Origin: Trametes villosa
Lineage: Eukaryota > Basidiomycota > Agaricomycetes > Polyporales > Polyporaceae
DNA length: 64,000 bases
Reading direction: 5' to 3'
NCBI GenBank assembly: GCA_002964805.2
Contig: PUDQ02000010.1
Coordinates: forward strand, 3,162,001 to 3,226,000
Shown here: positions 46,979 through 60,035 of the stretch, piece by piece
How the letters are laid out: every line of letters starts with the position of its first letter
Position numbering within the stretch: the stretch's first letter is position 1
Notes under the pieces: model-generated
Told to the model about the DNA's origin: nothing
Database searches by the model: none
The model's input: only the letters and a program-made list of their open reading frames with translations
Translations under genes and position numbers: made by a program

Positions 46979-48219
46979 GTCTGCAGCTGGGTGGAGGAGG
47001 AAAGGATGCTCAGCCGAAATTTTGACTCGAAAGCAGACCGATCGACCAGCAATCGGGGAGAGAGATAAGATAATCTTACCAAAGATCTGAGCGATTCGAT
47101 CGGGGCGGCCATCAGCCGGCTCGTGCTACCGAACTCTCGGTGCTTATGACGATCGCAGTACTTGGCGTCCTAACTGAAGAGTCTAGCTGGTAACTCCTCC
47201 GGAGAACGGCAAGCTCGACGCAGCTTGTATATGCGGCTAGATGCGTGGTCGAAAGTGTGTCCGCGCATACAGAATGCAAATTACTCACCTGTAACCGGCA
47301 ATCGAGACCTTTACGTTCGTACGACTTCCTAGACGTCGACGGACGGTGTTTGCAGGCTCGGGGCCACTCTTGAGTCGTTTTTAATCGGCGGGGGGTGCGA
47401 TAGCGGGGTATGCGCTACTCAGTAGCTCTGTGAATGTGGGAGGAGGAAAGCAAGGGAAGAAACGCACTCGAGTCCTTTCCTGCCGCCTTATATAGGTGGC
47501 AACATACGAGGGCACTGACAGAACTCTGCAGAAGATCGGACTTCTTCTACTACATATGCCGTCATATCCGGAGTACTGTGAGGCGAAATACCGAGAAAGG
47601 GAGGTGCATGACCATACAGGGCACACAAGCTCCGGCGAGTAGCTGTCCTCGAAGTACTTCGTAAAGCGATGAGTGGCAGGCCGCTTGGCCGCATATACCG
47701 TACCCCAGCGTCGTGATAAATAAGGAACAAGTACTAGAGGTGCTGTAGGGTTACTAGTGTACTTGTAACGAGTTGTGATACCCGCCGTTTAGTGTATCTC
47801 GTGGGGTAACCTAGACATGTCGGTCCACTCACCAAATTTACCTATACCAGTAATCATATATCCCACCTCCCATACACCTCCGCACACTCGCTGAGCAGCC
47901 GCGGAGTCTGCATGTATGTCGAGGCCCCCTCATGCCGATCCAAGATCCAAAGAGCATTATAATACAACATCCGACCAGCTATTGTACAGGAATATCGGAA
48001 AACAAGCAAAGAATCGTGAAAACTCGTAGAACCGTGATGCTGTCACGCGGCAGCGGTGGGAGACAAGATCGTGCAGGTTCATAACGTATGGGATGTACGT
48101 GATGGCGTGGTATGATACGGTGCGGCAAGATCCAAAGAGACGAGTGGGCAATGGTACAGAGCAAGACAGCGACGAAGGCGGAGGCGAAGAACGGGTGAAG
48201 CGCGCTGGGGAGCGGCGCC
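46979..48219. other. Intergenic region between SPE3-LYS9 and the MFS gene
   Basis: About 1.2 kb with no supported gene; promoter of SPE3-LYS9 on the left, 3' UTR of the transporter on the right. Confidence 0.5.
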
Positions 48220-50435
48220 TCAGACCTTGTTCTCGATGGACTGCTCGGACCGCGTCTCGTTCGCCTCGTGCTCGAACGCTAGAAAATTTGCAGAACGGGT
48301 GAGCGTCGGGAGAACGTCGGGAGCAATACACGCGGGACGCACCCCGCTCCTGCCGCGCAATGTCGGCCTGCCGCTTGTCCGCCGAGACCGTCCCGAAGAT
48401 GACGTCCATCTCCTCCAGACTGCGGCCCTTCGTCTCCGGGATGAGCCTGCGGCGATCCGCACCGTCAGCTTCGCTCGCCCGCACCGGACAGGACAGCACG
48501 CGAGAGTACGTACAGCGAGAAGGTGGCCATGCCGCCAATGTTGATCGTCGCAAACATCAGGAAGATCTTGTACCCGAGGTCGGTCACCATGTCGGGCGTG
48601 ACCTTCGACAGCACAAAGTCTGCGCGCGCAAACAAACAACTCGGTCAGGAACCGGGCGGGATCGCGTACAATAAGCAGCGTGGAGGGGACATACTGAACA
48701 GCCACTGCGCCGCGCTCGCCGTGGCGAGGCCGTAATGCCGTGTCCGTGTGGGGAAGATGTCCGACACGTAAACCCAGCTAGACGATATTGAATTCAGGGC
48801 TTCTTTTCTGGAAGACACACAATCGGAAAACTCACGGAAGCGGGCCCCATCCCATGCTGTAGAAGCACACATAGATATACAACATCGCTGCCATCGCCTT
48901 ACTTGCGGGAGGCGGGACCGAAGAGGGGTCGGTCGGCGGCGGGTGTGTCTTGAGCAGGGCGCCGATGATGAAGAACATGACGCCCATGCCCACGGACGAG
49001 ATGAAGAGAGACATCTTGCGCCCAAGCGAGTCGACCAGGAAGAACACGAATAGCGCTGTCGCGACAACCTTCACAATGCCGTAGATTCCGGACGCTAGAA
49101 GCGAGTTCGACGTGCCACTGTATCCGATCTGCATGCGCCTGAGTCAGCCGTCCGCCTTCGCAGAACTTCGCGCATACAGTCACTCACGGATTGGAAGATC
49201 TGAGGCGCATAGTAGTTGACCGAGTTCTGCCCGCCCCACTGCTGCAGCAGGAAGATAACGACGGCGATGACGAAGCGGATGAAGTTTCCCTTGCCGAAGA
49301 ACGCTTCGCGCAAGCCGAGGCCCTTCCGCGCCTCGCGCTCCTCCTCAATGGCGGCCTCGATCTCGGCCATCTCGGAACGGACGCGCTCGTCGTCCGGGCT
49401 GAGCTTCCGCATGTACGCGAGGTTGGTGATCGCGGTGTCGATGCGGCCCTTGGACGCGAGCCAACGCGGGGACTCCTTGACGGTGAGCAGGCCGAACGCC
49501 ATGATACCCGCGGGCACAAGCTGGAAGCCGAAGGGGATGCGCCACACGCCGAAGCCCGTGGGCATGTGCAGGCTGATTCCCACTGAGAACACACAAAGTC
49601 AGCCAAAACGTCAGCATGACGAACGGCTGGTGCTTACGGTTGATGAAGTACGAGATCATGACTCCGACGGCGACCATGATCTGGAAGAGACCGGTGATAC
49701 GCCCGCGGACTTCCTTGGGGCTGCATTCCGACACGTATGCGGGCGCGACGGCAGAGATGGCTCCGATGCCGATACCAGCGATAACCCGGCCGGCGTAGAT
49801 GTAGCCCAAGCCCCGCGATCCACCCGCCACGGTTTGCAGGATCTACGCACAGAGTAGTTAGCTACTGCCTATGGCGGAGGTGCGGAGGGTACGTACAGCA
49901 CCGATGGCGAAAATGATGGTGAACGAGAACAGGGACCACTTCCTGCCAATAGCCGCTGAAGTCGCATATTAGCTCTAGTCCCATCTTTCGCTCCGCCGAC
50001 TGCGGATCACGCCCTGCGTAGACGGGGAAGAGGACAGAAGACCTACCGGAAATGGGAGCACTGCCAAGCGCGCCGAAGAATGCACCGGCCTGGAGCACGG
50101 AGACGACGTTGGAGGACACGTCGTTCGCTTTCTTCGTGTTGGGGGAGCCATCGGGGTTAACGAGGCCGAAGTGGGTCTTGAAGTAGCCTTGGGAGACTAC
50201 ACCACCGCCGATACCACTGTGTCGCCAGACGCGTCAGAGACGACGGGGAGGAAAAATATGGGCAAACTCACGTATCATAACCAAACAGAACGATGCCCCA
50301 GTACACAATGAACGCGAGCCCTAGATCCGCCCGGGTATGTCAGCGTCTTCAATTTACGCGCAGAACGCGCGCGGCGGTATGGAGAGGGGACGCACAGTAG
50401 ACCCGGATGTTCTGGAAGATGCCGTCCTTGTTCAT
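48220..50435 (-). CDS. MFS sugar-type transporter (quinate/sugar porter subfamily)
   Basis: A plasma-membrane H+ symporter of the major facilitator superfamily, 12 helices expected. The start is ATG 50435 (MNKDGIFQNIRVY), then across an intron LAFIVYWGIVLFGYDT. SSNVVSVLQAGAFFGALGSA is helix 2. RVIAGIGIGAISAVAPAYVS followed by ECSPKEVRGRI is the sugar-porter signature. ESPRWLASKGR marks the start of the central loop. FLLQQWGGQNSVNYYAPQIF is the helix-7 motif, where QQxxGxN contacts substrate. DSLGRKMSLF and PETKGRSLEEMD are the remaining family signatures. The stop is TGA at 48220. About seven introns. The FGYDTG start and the loop length fit the fungal quinate permease-like group, but substrate cannot be told from sequence. 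The C-terminal tail is charged (EHEANETRSEQSIENKV). The exact splice joins around 49870-50130 are uncertain. Confidence 0.88.
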
Positions 50436-52702
50436 CGTGAGCGTGCGCACGCGCTGGGGGATGCGACGACGGTGATGAAGGGGGAGAAGAAGGAGGCCGC
50501 CGGGGCACGCAGAGCGTCCATGCGGGGCTTTTTATCGGCGGACGGGCGTTGGGCACGCGCGTGCTACCCCACGGGCCGTCAGATCGAGATTGCGGGGAAC
50601 GATCAATGAACGCGTTCCTGGTGGCGGCGGTCCACCCCGGCCCGCCAGATACCCCTCAGGCGGCGCGCTGCCAGCAGCACATCGCCGCGCTGCACGCTCC
50701 CATCGCTAGCGGTGCGCACGCGCGGCGAAAAATGCCCTGAAACCACCTTGGCGAGAGGAAGCTGCACTTGCATCCAGCGCAAGGCGCTGCGTCACCAGGT
50801 CAGCTGCACAACCGCTCCCGCCCGGCAGGGGAGATTGGCGCCTGTAAAGTATTGAGAAAAGGTTCATCCGCGCGCAGTGCAAAGTGATGGAATTCACTCA
50901 CGGCATATACGGCAGAGGATTTGTCGAATCTTGCTCTGTAGTGCAGACTCACCGACCAGACAAGTACAGTAGGATATAGACCACAGTACATATCCCAGTA
51001 TGTTCGCTCAGGACTTGCAAACTACAGCCAGCAGGAGGGGCGCTCTCCGACTCGGGTCAGCAGGCCGCTCTAACATCGCCAGCGGCCCGCCCGAACGAAA
51101 CGTTATAGACGCTTCCATATCCGAGCAACAAAATCGCAGACGGGGAGGCCGATGCCGATCTATATTCAAGGTTAGTTGCAATCATCGACGTGCTTCTTCG
51201 CTCGAGCCCATAGAAGTAAAGTTACGGTTCCGTCCTGCGCAGAAGCACACATGACAATGATCGAACGCCACTCCTGTTTTCTGTATCGTCGAACTATGTT
51301 TGAATACCGAACCCTTCAGTAAAGGCGTTGCGTAGGCAGTCGTGGTAGTGAGAACGAAACAGACTTCGCGGCAGGACACTGGCGGCGTCTGAACCGGGCG
51401 GTCTGAACCGTACGGAGCGCAATCGCTTCGGCGAAGAACTTCAATACGGATTGGTTGGAACTGGATGGAAGAAAACATACCACTGAGGCTCTAGATGCGC
51501 GGCTTGAGTTAAGGTCCAGGGGCTCCAGCCGGTCCGGACGCCACCAGCTACTCCGGTCGCCAGGTACCAGCTGGAATGTGGCGGACGCAGCTGCGCGGTG
51601 TGAATCGCGCCACGGATGCCGTCTTCAGAGACGTGTGCTCCACCTGCTGTTATCAGAGCCTGGGCGCAACGTTATGCATGAGCTATCCACACCCTCGATT
51701 ACAAGGAAACGCTGGCGAGGCAGGATGAGTGGCACTGACCTTGCGGCCCACTGCCGCTGCCGGATATGTTTCGGGGAATGTACGTCAACCATCAGAGGCC
51801 TGCCGGAAGGAAAATAATATGGCGATCGGCGCGCATTGAATGAGGTTCTCGCTTCAACGAAGCGTCAAATTTGCACTGGCTGTATGAGGACCCATCTTCA
51901 ATGGAGGTCAATCAATTAACGAAGCTGGAGACGTACCATTCGGCGGACCGATTACACCGCGTCGAAGCCCGTTCAAGCTTCGCCACCGCCGGTTTGTTCA
52001 ATTCCGTAGTCCTGATAGAACACTAGAAAATTCGTCTACAAGTCCAGAAGGACAGCTATCAGTCGCCGAAGGAGTGCATGTCCCGGAGGCGAGCCGGGCT
52101 GAGGGTCCCGGTACTGCCACGTAATAGCAGTAGGCCCGAGTATGTTCTGCGTCAGTCCAATGCTGGAAAGACGCATTCCATCGCAGTGTAAGCCTAGCCC
52201 AGGATGTATCGTGTGACCTTGCGCTACTTCGGGACCTGCAAGGCCGGACGCTGAGATGCTCGTCGTCGAGAGCAGGAACGCTGTTGTGCGCTTAGCGCTT
52301 AGACTCTCTTCAGCCAATGGGAATAATCACGGCCCGGCCGGGAACCCCGGGCCGCCAGCTTGTGGATGCGTGAACGGTGAAGGGAGGGAGAGGGAGGGGA
52401 GCACGCGGAGAGCCAGGCAACCGATGCCCTGGGCGGCGACATCTCGGGGGCTTTGAGACCTGAGGCCTGAGTGGTAAGTATGTGGGTGGCCTACGCAGGC
52501 ATGATTGTCCCCAAGGCTCGAGGCTAGTCGGTCCTGGTATACCAGGAACCATGCACTCGCTCTCATACACATCGGACCGGCGGGGAGGTACAAGGGTACG
52601 GGGTCAATCTACAGTCCTTCATTGAGTAGCAACTTCGACAGCTAATCGTACATACAGTCCAAGATCCACGGCACAGGTATTCGCACACGTTGACAAAACT
52701 CT
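50436..52702. other. 2.3-kb gene-free region
   Basis: No frame with recognisable content or good splice pairs on either strand. It holds the transporter promoter at the left. A gene without known motifs could be missed. Confidence 0.45.
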
Positions 52703-55700
52703 TCAAATGTAGATGGGGAGCGTTGGGTTCAGGCCCTTCCAGTCGGGGCCCTCGACGAAGTCCTTCTGGTCGATCAAGAAGTCCTGCGTATGCGGGGTGA
52801 GCTACAATCCCCGAGAATGTGCAAAGAGCAGGATGGTACGCACCATAGGGCACTCAACCAGGGCGCCGCGCACATGCGAGAGGCGGTCCTTGATGCGTTG
52901 GAGTGGGATGTCGGGGACGACGTGGCCCGTCATGACCTTCGGCACGTAGCTCTGCCACACGCCCAAATGCCCGTCAGTCAACAGTTCAGCATACCCCATA
53001 CGAGCAAAACGCACGTCGTAGTCCTTGAACGAGCGGATGAAGTTCGTCGGCACCGGGCGGAAGATCTCCGTGAAGATCTCGCGGTTCGAGCGCGCCGTGT
53101 TCTGCCACAGGTTCATCGTCTCGTCGCTGATCGGGTCCGCGACCGCCCGGTCCTCGTCCTGGTCCGTCTCGTCGTCGTTCGGGTGCGGCGCGGGGCGCAT
53201 GAACGAGTCCGGCTGGTTGTCGCAGTCCTGCGGCGGGATGAGGCCCAGGTGCTCTGAGGCACGGTCAGCGGTCGGGTTTCTCGGTTAGGGATGGGGCGGG
53301 ACGAACCGCGGTAGAGCTTGCGACGGAGGGTGGCGGCGAAGCGGCCGACCTGGTAGGGCTGGCCGTCCATGGTGGAGTCGATCATGTCCTCGTCCTCAAC
53401 CACGAGGGCAATCTCGGAATCGCCGTCACCCTGTACTCTTCATGTTAGGCTAGGCATGAACTACAAGTCATAGACACCACCGACCTTCTGGCTACGGTCG
53501 TTGAGGTTGGCAGAGCCCATCTAGTTGTACGTCAGCACTCGGCACATCGCCGAACTAGAAGATCCAAGCACTCACGATAACCCGCCTGTCGTCAACGATC
53601 ATGACCTTCGAGTGGATGTAGAGCAGCTCGGACACATAAGCGTTTCGCTCCTCCTCCTCAGTGCCCATCCACTTCTCCTCGAGCAGAGAGGTGCGGTCGT
53701 GCAGCATGTGCTGGACGACGTTGTCCGAGACGTCCTCGTCGCTGCGCACCTCGCGCGCCGCGCTGATCCAGCGGTCGACGATCTCCTGCGCCTCTTCGAC
53801 CGTCTCGGGGAGCGGGTACGTCTCCGTCTTCAGCTCGGGCTTGGCCCCAGAGGTGGACTGCTCGGCGAGCGAGCGTCCGGTGGGGATCGTGACGGAGACA
53901 TCCTTGGGGTCGTCGGGGTTCATGCGATTGCCAACCCAGAGGCGGGCGAGGGCCACGGTGAGCTGATGGAACGGCGTGCCGCTGCGCTCCTCGATCTGGT
54001 GAATGTACGACTCTGAGAGGGTGTGTTAGCAATGTGACTGAGTTAGAGGCGATATCACGAACCAAAGGGTGCGTTGATGCGGTCGTATGCACGAAGGTGG
54101 AAGAAGCGGATGTAGTCAGACCTATGTCGGCCCATCCGGTCAGCGAGAACGTCCATCGCAAACGCCAAACATCAACTCACGGCTCGTAACCGGCCTTGCG
54201 GACCTCCTCGTAGATGCTGTGACCGCCGCGGTTGATGGTGCGGTACTGGGCGGCCATGATGGTCTTGACCGAAGTCTCGTCCTTGACTGCGCGGGGTAGC
54301 ACGGGTCAGTTGCAATCGTGGTGCTAATCATAGGACGCATACCCTGTCCGGCGAATCCGGGAACCTCGGGGATGACGACGACGACCTACAAACAGGTTAG
54401 CATGGCACGCGACTAGTATGTAGGATGGACCGTACGCGGAACTTCTTGCCCTCGCGGCCTGCGCGAACGATACGCTCGACGAGGGCCCTGGCGACCAGGT
54501 TCTTGACAGGCCCTTCCTCCACGGTGTTCGAGATGCTGTTGTGCGAATACCGTTAGCGCTGGTTAAGATTGCGTCGCTGCGATACGCACAAGAACTGGTT
54601 CTCTGTGAAGTCAGCGTGTCAGTCCCAGATGTTACACTGTCATAGCGAAACCATAACGCACCAATGTAGATGAAGTGCTCCGCCTGAGTGATCAGCTCAA
54701 TGTCTGCCCATCACGAGTGTTAGTGGCCGCGGAGTCGGACGCAGACATCGCGTACGTACATGCGTTCTGGATGCTCTGCTCGGTCAGAGTGCCGTGGCTC
54801 CAGTCAGACACGCTGCGCACAGCCTGCACGCGGCATGAACCGCGCGCGACGGGGTGCTGCCCGTCGTAGTCCGCAGGCTCGTCTTCGTGCCGGTGACGGT
54901 GGAAGTGATCCTTGAAGCGCCTGCCCATCTCGTGCCAGCGCTCACGGTGGGGGTGACCTACACAGGAGGATTATTTACTGAGCTAGGACCGAGGCGAAGG
55001 GTGCACATACGAGCGACGGCCTCGTTGGGGGACAATTCAAGGTCGTGTGGGAGAGCGAGCCAGTCGAATTGCCTAACGGACGTGAGATGCGCTACAAGCC
55101 AGTGCGATCAAGAAACTTACTCGTCGTTACGGTACTGAGGGCACGACAGAAGGTCAGCAAAGGAATCTCGAGAGATGGTTTGTACTTACCTTGCGCTTCT
55201 TGACTTCGTTCCAGCGCTCGACGAAGTGCTGCACAATGTCGAGCACAACGGTGCCAGTGAGCGTCATGTGCACGTCGTGCCACGGCATGCGTGCGCTCTC
55301 GATCGCGCTCAGGCCGTTGCTGACGTAGTTCGGCACGTTGTTGAAGTCCATGATGCGCGCGTTGTTGTAGTCCTGTCCGGGGAAAAGGGTATCTTCGGGG
55401 TTCGTCGGGTGGACGTCCGCGAGCGGGTGGTTGTGCGTGTCCCAGCGGCCGAAGCAAAGGTCGAGGCCGCCGATGCAGGCGTAGCGGTTGTCGACCACCA
55501 CGACCTTCTCGTGGTGGGACCAGAACTCAACGTCATCTGTCGCTATGCGTTAGCAGCAGGTCAGCTTGACTGAAAAAGAAGCCGACCTTTGCTGCCGATG
55601 TGGTCCGGGTGCCGCATGCATGCGATATTCGGGTGCAATGCCTCGAGCCGAACCTTGGTGTGGTGCGAGCTCATGGTCATGGTCTGCGTGATCTCCTTGT

Positions 55701-56340
55701 AGACGATGACATAGATCTTCACGCCCTGCTCAGCCTTGCGCTTCAGGATTCGGTCAATACGCCACTCCGGGTACTTCGCGGGTGGGCGGCGAAGGTACAA
55801 CTCAGGAGTCAGCCACCAATCCTACAAACGTGCATGCCGCCGGTGAGCGTTCCGATTCGCTGCGATGTTCGCAAACCTACCAAAATGAAGATGGCTTCGC
55901 GGGCGCTCTCCAGCATCTCGGAGACGGCCCACATGTAGTCGTGACCGTCGATGTGCCTAGAGGGCAGAACCGCGTTAGTTCGCACGCGAACCATGCAGGC
56001 TTCTGGACGTGCCATTTAACGAAGTTCTGCGCGCGCTGGTCGGCGAACGAGTGGAACCGGTGGCCAGACATGATCTCCGCGCGGACCATGTCCGCACGTT
56101 TCTCTTCGGGATCATCGTGACGTCCTGCATACTGTGTTAGAGGTCAAGGTGGTGTGCGCAGCTGTGTGCAATGCGTACTGTCCGGATTGAGGATGCCTGA
56201 TATAGATATACACAATAAGCCACAGCTCAGGGTGCAATCATAAACGCTCTCCACCAACCTATAGCCATGGCCCGCGCATGACCAAAGCCTTCGGGGATTT
56301 TGTCCGCAATCCTGTCAAGCTTCTGAAGGAACTTGGACAT
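52703..56340 (-). CDS. Phospholipase D
   Basis: Hydrolyses phosphatidylcholine to phosphatidic acid and choline at membranes. The start is ATG 56340 (MSKFLQKLDRIADKIPEGFG). A long set of short exons follows. The region before the first catalytic motif reads HDYMWAVSEMLESAREAIFI, and across an intron DWWLTPELYLRRPPAKYPEW. The first HKD motif is SHHEKVVVVDNRYACIGGLD (HxKxxxxD). The second, near 53570-53620, is YIHSKVMIVDDRRVI, continued across an intron by the exon before NDRSQK and EIALVVEDED. The C-terminus holds VPKVMTGHVVPDIPLQRIKD and ends DQKDFVEGPDWKGLNPTLPI plus YI and TGA at 52703. No PX or PH domain is visible at the N-terminus, so it is the short fungal form. Both histidines, lysines and aspartates are present. 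About 15 introns; not every boundary was fixed. Confidence 0.88.
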
Positions 56341-56722
56341 GTTGCTCGCGCTCGCGGGAGGTGGTCGTGGTGGTCGTTGAAGAATAAGATGCAAGCTGGA
56401 GCGGTGCGCGATCGTTAAGGAGATACCATGCGGCAACAGGCGCGCGATCCGGCGTGATGACGACGCCGAGCGAAAGATGCGCAGCGGCTACTCACTTATC
56501 TATGGCCAGGGCAGGCTAGAATAGTTCCTCCATAGGTCAAGTAGGCACCGGGGACTGAGAGACAGAATCGTGAGGCAACGTGTACTCACAAGACACAATG
56601 TTCGCCCAACATCTTCAAGCGTGCCAAGCGCTGCCAACGGCCATTGACTCGGGAGCGACGTTGGAAGGTGGCGGATAACTTGCTGTTGACTACGTGATGG
56701 CAAGGGCGGAAATCCTTACAAT

Positions 56723-56810
56723 TCCCGCTTAGCTCAGCTGGTAGAGCGCGTCACTAGTACGATTCAATCGTGTAATGACGAGGTCAGTCGTTCAAGTCGG
56801 CTAGTGGGAA
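56723..56810 (+). tRNA. tRNA-Thr (AGT) with a 15-nt intron
   Basis: The acceptor stem TCCCGCT pairs with AGTGGGA (one G-T pair). The D arm is GCTCAGCTGGTAGAGC. The anticodon stem is CGTCA/TGACG, and the loop CTAGTAA is split after the base 3' of the anticodon by a 15-nt intron (CGATTCAATCGTGTA), the standard 37/38 position. The anticodon AGT reads ACU (with inosine also ACC and ACA). The T arm is AGTCG-TTCAAGT-CGGCT. A T5 terminator follows. Confidence 0.85.
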
Positions 56811-56818
56811 CGTCTTAC

Positions 56819-56823
56819 TTTTT
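56819..56823 (+). terminator. Pol III terminator of the forward tRNA-Thr
   Basis: Run of five T nine bases after the tRNA 3' end. Confidence 0.7.
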
Positions 56824-57570
56824 GGCTCCCACTCTGTGGGTAGGAGCCTAGGTTGAAGTAGGAGTTTGGTGAATCTTGGACGAGCATGGAGCCCACCGGG
56901 TAGATGAATGAAAGCACGGGGAACTGCTATCCATTAGGACACCTTTGCTGTTCGCGAAGGAGGCTGTATGCGAGCGAATATTGTTCGCAAGAGGGATGGA
57001 GTACTGAGAAAGGGGTTGTACGAGCCTGTCGGGGAAGGAAGTATTTGGCCACTCGTCGAGAGAATCCCGCCTTATATACGGCCGGTGGAAGTGGGGCCCT
57101 TGTCAGTACGTTCGGCAGATTCCCTCCGAAAATGTTCCTCTCCGATCTTCGTCTTCGATTATTGCGAGCGAAGAGGATCTACGGAGCAGAATATGTCCAC
57201 AAAAGAGGAAGGAGGGCGCGATCCTTGCGACGGACACCGGTGACCTGCAAACACTGTGTCGATCTTCGCCGGTTCAGGAAGTCCGGCTGCCGAATAACGT
57301 CGGACAGAAGAGTGACCACTGCCAGACCGGATCGAAACTTCATCGTCATGCCAGAAAACGGGTGCGGTAAAAGCCTCCCGGTCGGCGATCGATCCTCCGA
57401 CGCGTCAAAACGCGTCGCGCGTATCCTCGTGACCGCGTCATACAATTAGCACACGGGTCGTATTCCCGTCCTAATAGCGCAACGCTTCAATCAATCATAA
57501 CCTGGGCGATTTAGTCACAATGAGGAGCGCAGGAAAGTATAACGGGTTGGGGATGATACAGCTTCCGCAG
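56824..57570. other. Spacer between the two convergent tRNA genes
   Basis: A 181-codon frame is open at 56904-57449 (+), but it has no domain, odd composition (Arg and Cys rich) and no splice or promoter support, so it is not called as a gene. Confidence 0.4.
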
Positions 57571-57574
57571 AAAA
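57571..57574 (-). terminator. Pol III terminator of the reverse tRNA-Thr
   Basis: TTTT on the minus strand, just past the tRNA 3' end. Confidence 0.6.
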
Positions 57575-57578
57575 GATA

Positions 57579-57666
57579 TTCCCACTAGCCGACTTGAACG
57601 ACTGACCTCGTCATTACACGATTGAATTGTACTAGTGACGCGCTCTACCAGCTGAGCTAAGCGGGA
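57579..57666 (-). tRNA. tRNA-Thr (AGT) with a 15-nt intron, second copy
   Basis: Same sequence as the gene at 56723-56810 on the opposite strand. The only difference seen is one base inside the intron (CAATTC in place of CGATTC); the mature tRNAs would be identical. All stems and the intron position are the same. Confidence 0.85.
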
Positions 57667-57821
57667 GTTAGTGGAGTTCCCTTTGTAGCAAACATATGGG
57701 TAAACACGTCGATGGGTCTTGTCGCAGGCGATCTGAGATGAAGCGCGACAATGAACTGGCAGGACAATCGACTGAACCGCGCCGCTGAAGTGCACTCTGC
57801 TCCGAACCACGACGACGGATC

Positions 57822-60035
57822 ATGGTGACGACCCTCTACTCACCGACGCCCATAGACGGCTACAGCACCTCGACGTCCAGTCTCCAGGCCTCTACGGAAA
57901 ATGTGATCAAGTCTCACATTCTGCCCGAGGGTGGCGCCCAGCCAGAATTACAGAAGAGATACCACTTCGAGTTTCTTCTGCGCAATTTGCGCCAGGGATT
58001 TCCGGAGCGATACGTCTCTCAAGATGCCAGTCAACCTTGGTTGATCTACTGGACCCTACACGGCTTCAGTATCCTAGGCGCTGGTCTTGACGATCTAACA
58101 AAGAAGCGGTAGGTACACAACCTAAATGCTCATTCATACCGAACTTAACGCCACCGCTAAGATCTATAGAGACCCTGCTTGCTCTCCAACACCCTGATGG
58201 AGGCTTCTCCGGCGGTCCTGGTCAGGCTGCGCATCTACTGCCAACATATGCCGCTGTTTGTGCATTCGCAGTCGCCGGCCGTCCCGGTGAAGGAGGCGGA
58301 TGGGAGTCTATCGACAGGTAGCCCTCATTTTGCACGTATGGGAGGGAGTACCCCATCTGTGGACTTACGTCAATGATTTCAGACAGAAGATGTATGACTT
58401 CTTCATGTCGCTGAAGCAGCCAGATGGCTCCTTCCTCGTTAGTCACCACGGAGAAGTGGACGTCAGGTGAGCGCACCCATGCCAGTCCCATAGCTTACGG
58501 GGAAGGTGGTATGACATGCCCTTGTGTCATGCTCGGTGCATTATCTCACCCTGTTAGCCGATTTACGATACGCTAATCAATGTCCGTGCAGAGGCATTTA
58601 TTGCCTGCTCGCCGTCGCGACACTCCTGAATATACTCACACCTGACCTTCTCGCCGGAGTACCCGACTTCCTCGCCACATGCCAAACCTACGAGGGCGGC
58701 TTTGGCAACGCCTCTTTCCCTGGGTGGGCTTTCGAAGCTGGTGCGCTCTGTTCATCCGATTGTGAGAACCCTATGCTGATTGGCCCGCCTAGACGATCCG
58801 GAGTCAGACACTCGTCCAGCCAAGGAATACGACCCATCCACTCCCCGTCCCCCGCTTGGTGAAGCTCACGGCGGCTACACGTTCTGCGCAACCGCCTCAT
58901 GGGTCCTGCTCCAATCATTCATCGACCTCTATTACGCTCCTGCCAACCACCCGTCATCGGCGTCGTTGCCACAGAAGCCTCAAATTAACACTCGTGCGCT
59001 CCTCCGATGGTGCACGCAGATGCAAGGGCTGCCAATCGAGCTCGGCGGATTTAAGGGGCGCACGAACAAGCTTGTCGATGGCTGCTACAGCTGGTGGGTA
59101 GGGGGTTGCGTCGTCCTCGTGGAAGCTCTACTCGGGGTCCAAGCGCACAGCGAACCCCCAACCACCGAGGAGAAGACGGGCGAAGACGATGGACACAACG
59201 CATGGGATGATGCGGACGGTCAGTCGACCTCGCATTGTCCACCCATCGCCGACGAGAAACGCTGACCACCATCCGGCGGTATTCCTTCTACTCCGCCACT
59301 CTATTGTGCACCAGACTCTCTGTTCAATCGCAGAGCGCTCCAGGAGTACATTCTACTCGCCGGCCAACATCCTGCGGGCGGCCTGCGCGACAAACCTCCC
59401 AAGTGAGTCTTCGCATCTGATTCCGCGCTTGGGCTTTGGCGCGGTTATTAACGCCTTCCGTTACGTGCCCCAGGCCCGCGGACGCCTATCACACTCTATA
59501 CTGCTCCGCCGGCCTCTCCGCAGCCCAGCACCGCGTCGTGCCCTCCGAAGCGCGGAAGGACGCCGTCATCTCCGCCTGGGACGCAGCGCAGGCCCGCGCT
59601 CGGCACGGTGCGTGTCCCGCTGTCCAGCCCGCCTAATAGCGCGCCCACCCCGGAGTCTATCTGACCGCCCGCCCCCCCTTCCGTCGTCCAGGGACGGCCT
59701 TCCGCGGGACGTCGGACGCAGAGCGTGAGAAGCTCGACGCGCTGCGCAGGCAGACGTGCGCACACGTCCTGTCGTGGGCCGAGGAGGAGGGCACGGAGCT
59801 CTATGTGGGCGGTGCGGCCAACCGCGTGGTGAGTGGCAGATCGCGTGCCGTCATTGTGGCCTGCCCGGTGCACGCCGTGCGCTGTGCGAGCGTTGGCGGT
59901 GAATGCTGACCCTTCCATTTGTAGAACGCTACGCACCCGTTGTTCAACCTGACGACGACCCACTCCGATGCGATGATGGCCTACTTCTACGGCCAGACGT
60001 TCCCCTCGCGCCACGCGGCGGCCGCAAAGAAGTGA
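57822..60035 (+). CDS. RAM1: Protein farnesyltransferase beta subunit
   Basis: Catalytic subunit of CaaX farnesyltransferase. With the alpha subunit it adds farnesyl to C-terminal cysteines of Ras, Rho and fungal pheromone precursors. The start is ATG 57822 (MVTTLYSPTPIDGYSTSTSS). Exon 1 ends DLTKKR near 58109. Alpha-alpha barrel repeats are visible: LLALQHPDGGFSGGPGQAAH, SLKQPDGSF, TCQTYEGGFG, GEAHGGYTFCATASWVLL. The zinc-ligand Asp/Cys region is KLVDGCYSWWVGG. The exon around 59337 reads ALQEYILLAGQHPAGGLRDK, followed by the exon with YHTLYCSAGLSAAQH, whose His is the third zinc ligand. The last exon reads NATHPLFNLTTTHSDAMMAY and ends at the TGA at 60033-60035. About seven introns. In heterobasidian mating the lipopeptide pheromones depend on this enzyme, but the gene is housekeeping. 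Confidence 0.92.

Noticed and set aside
56904..57449. 181-codon frame between the tRNA genes
   Set aside because: No domain, unusual Arg/Cys composition and no splice support; likely chance in GC-rich DNA.
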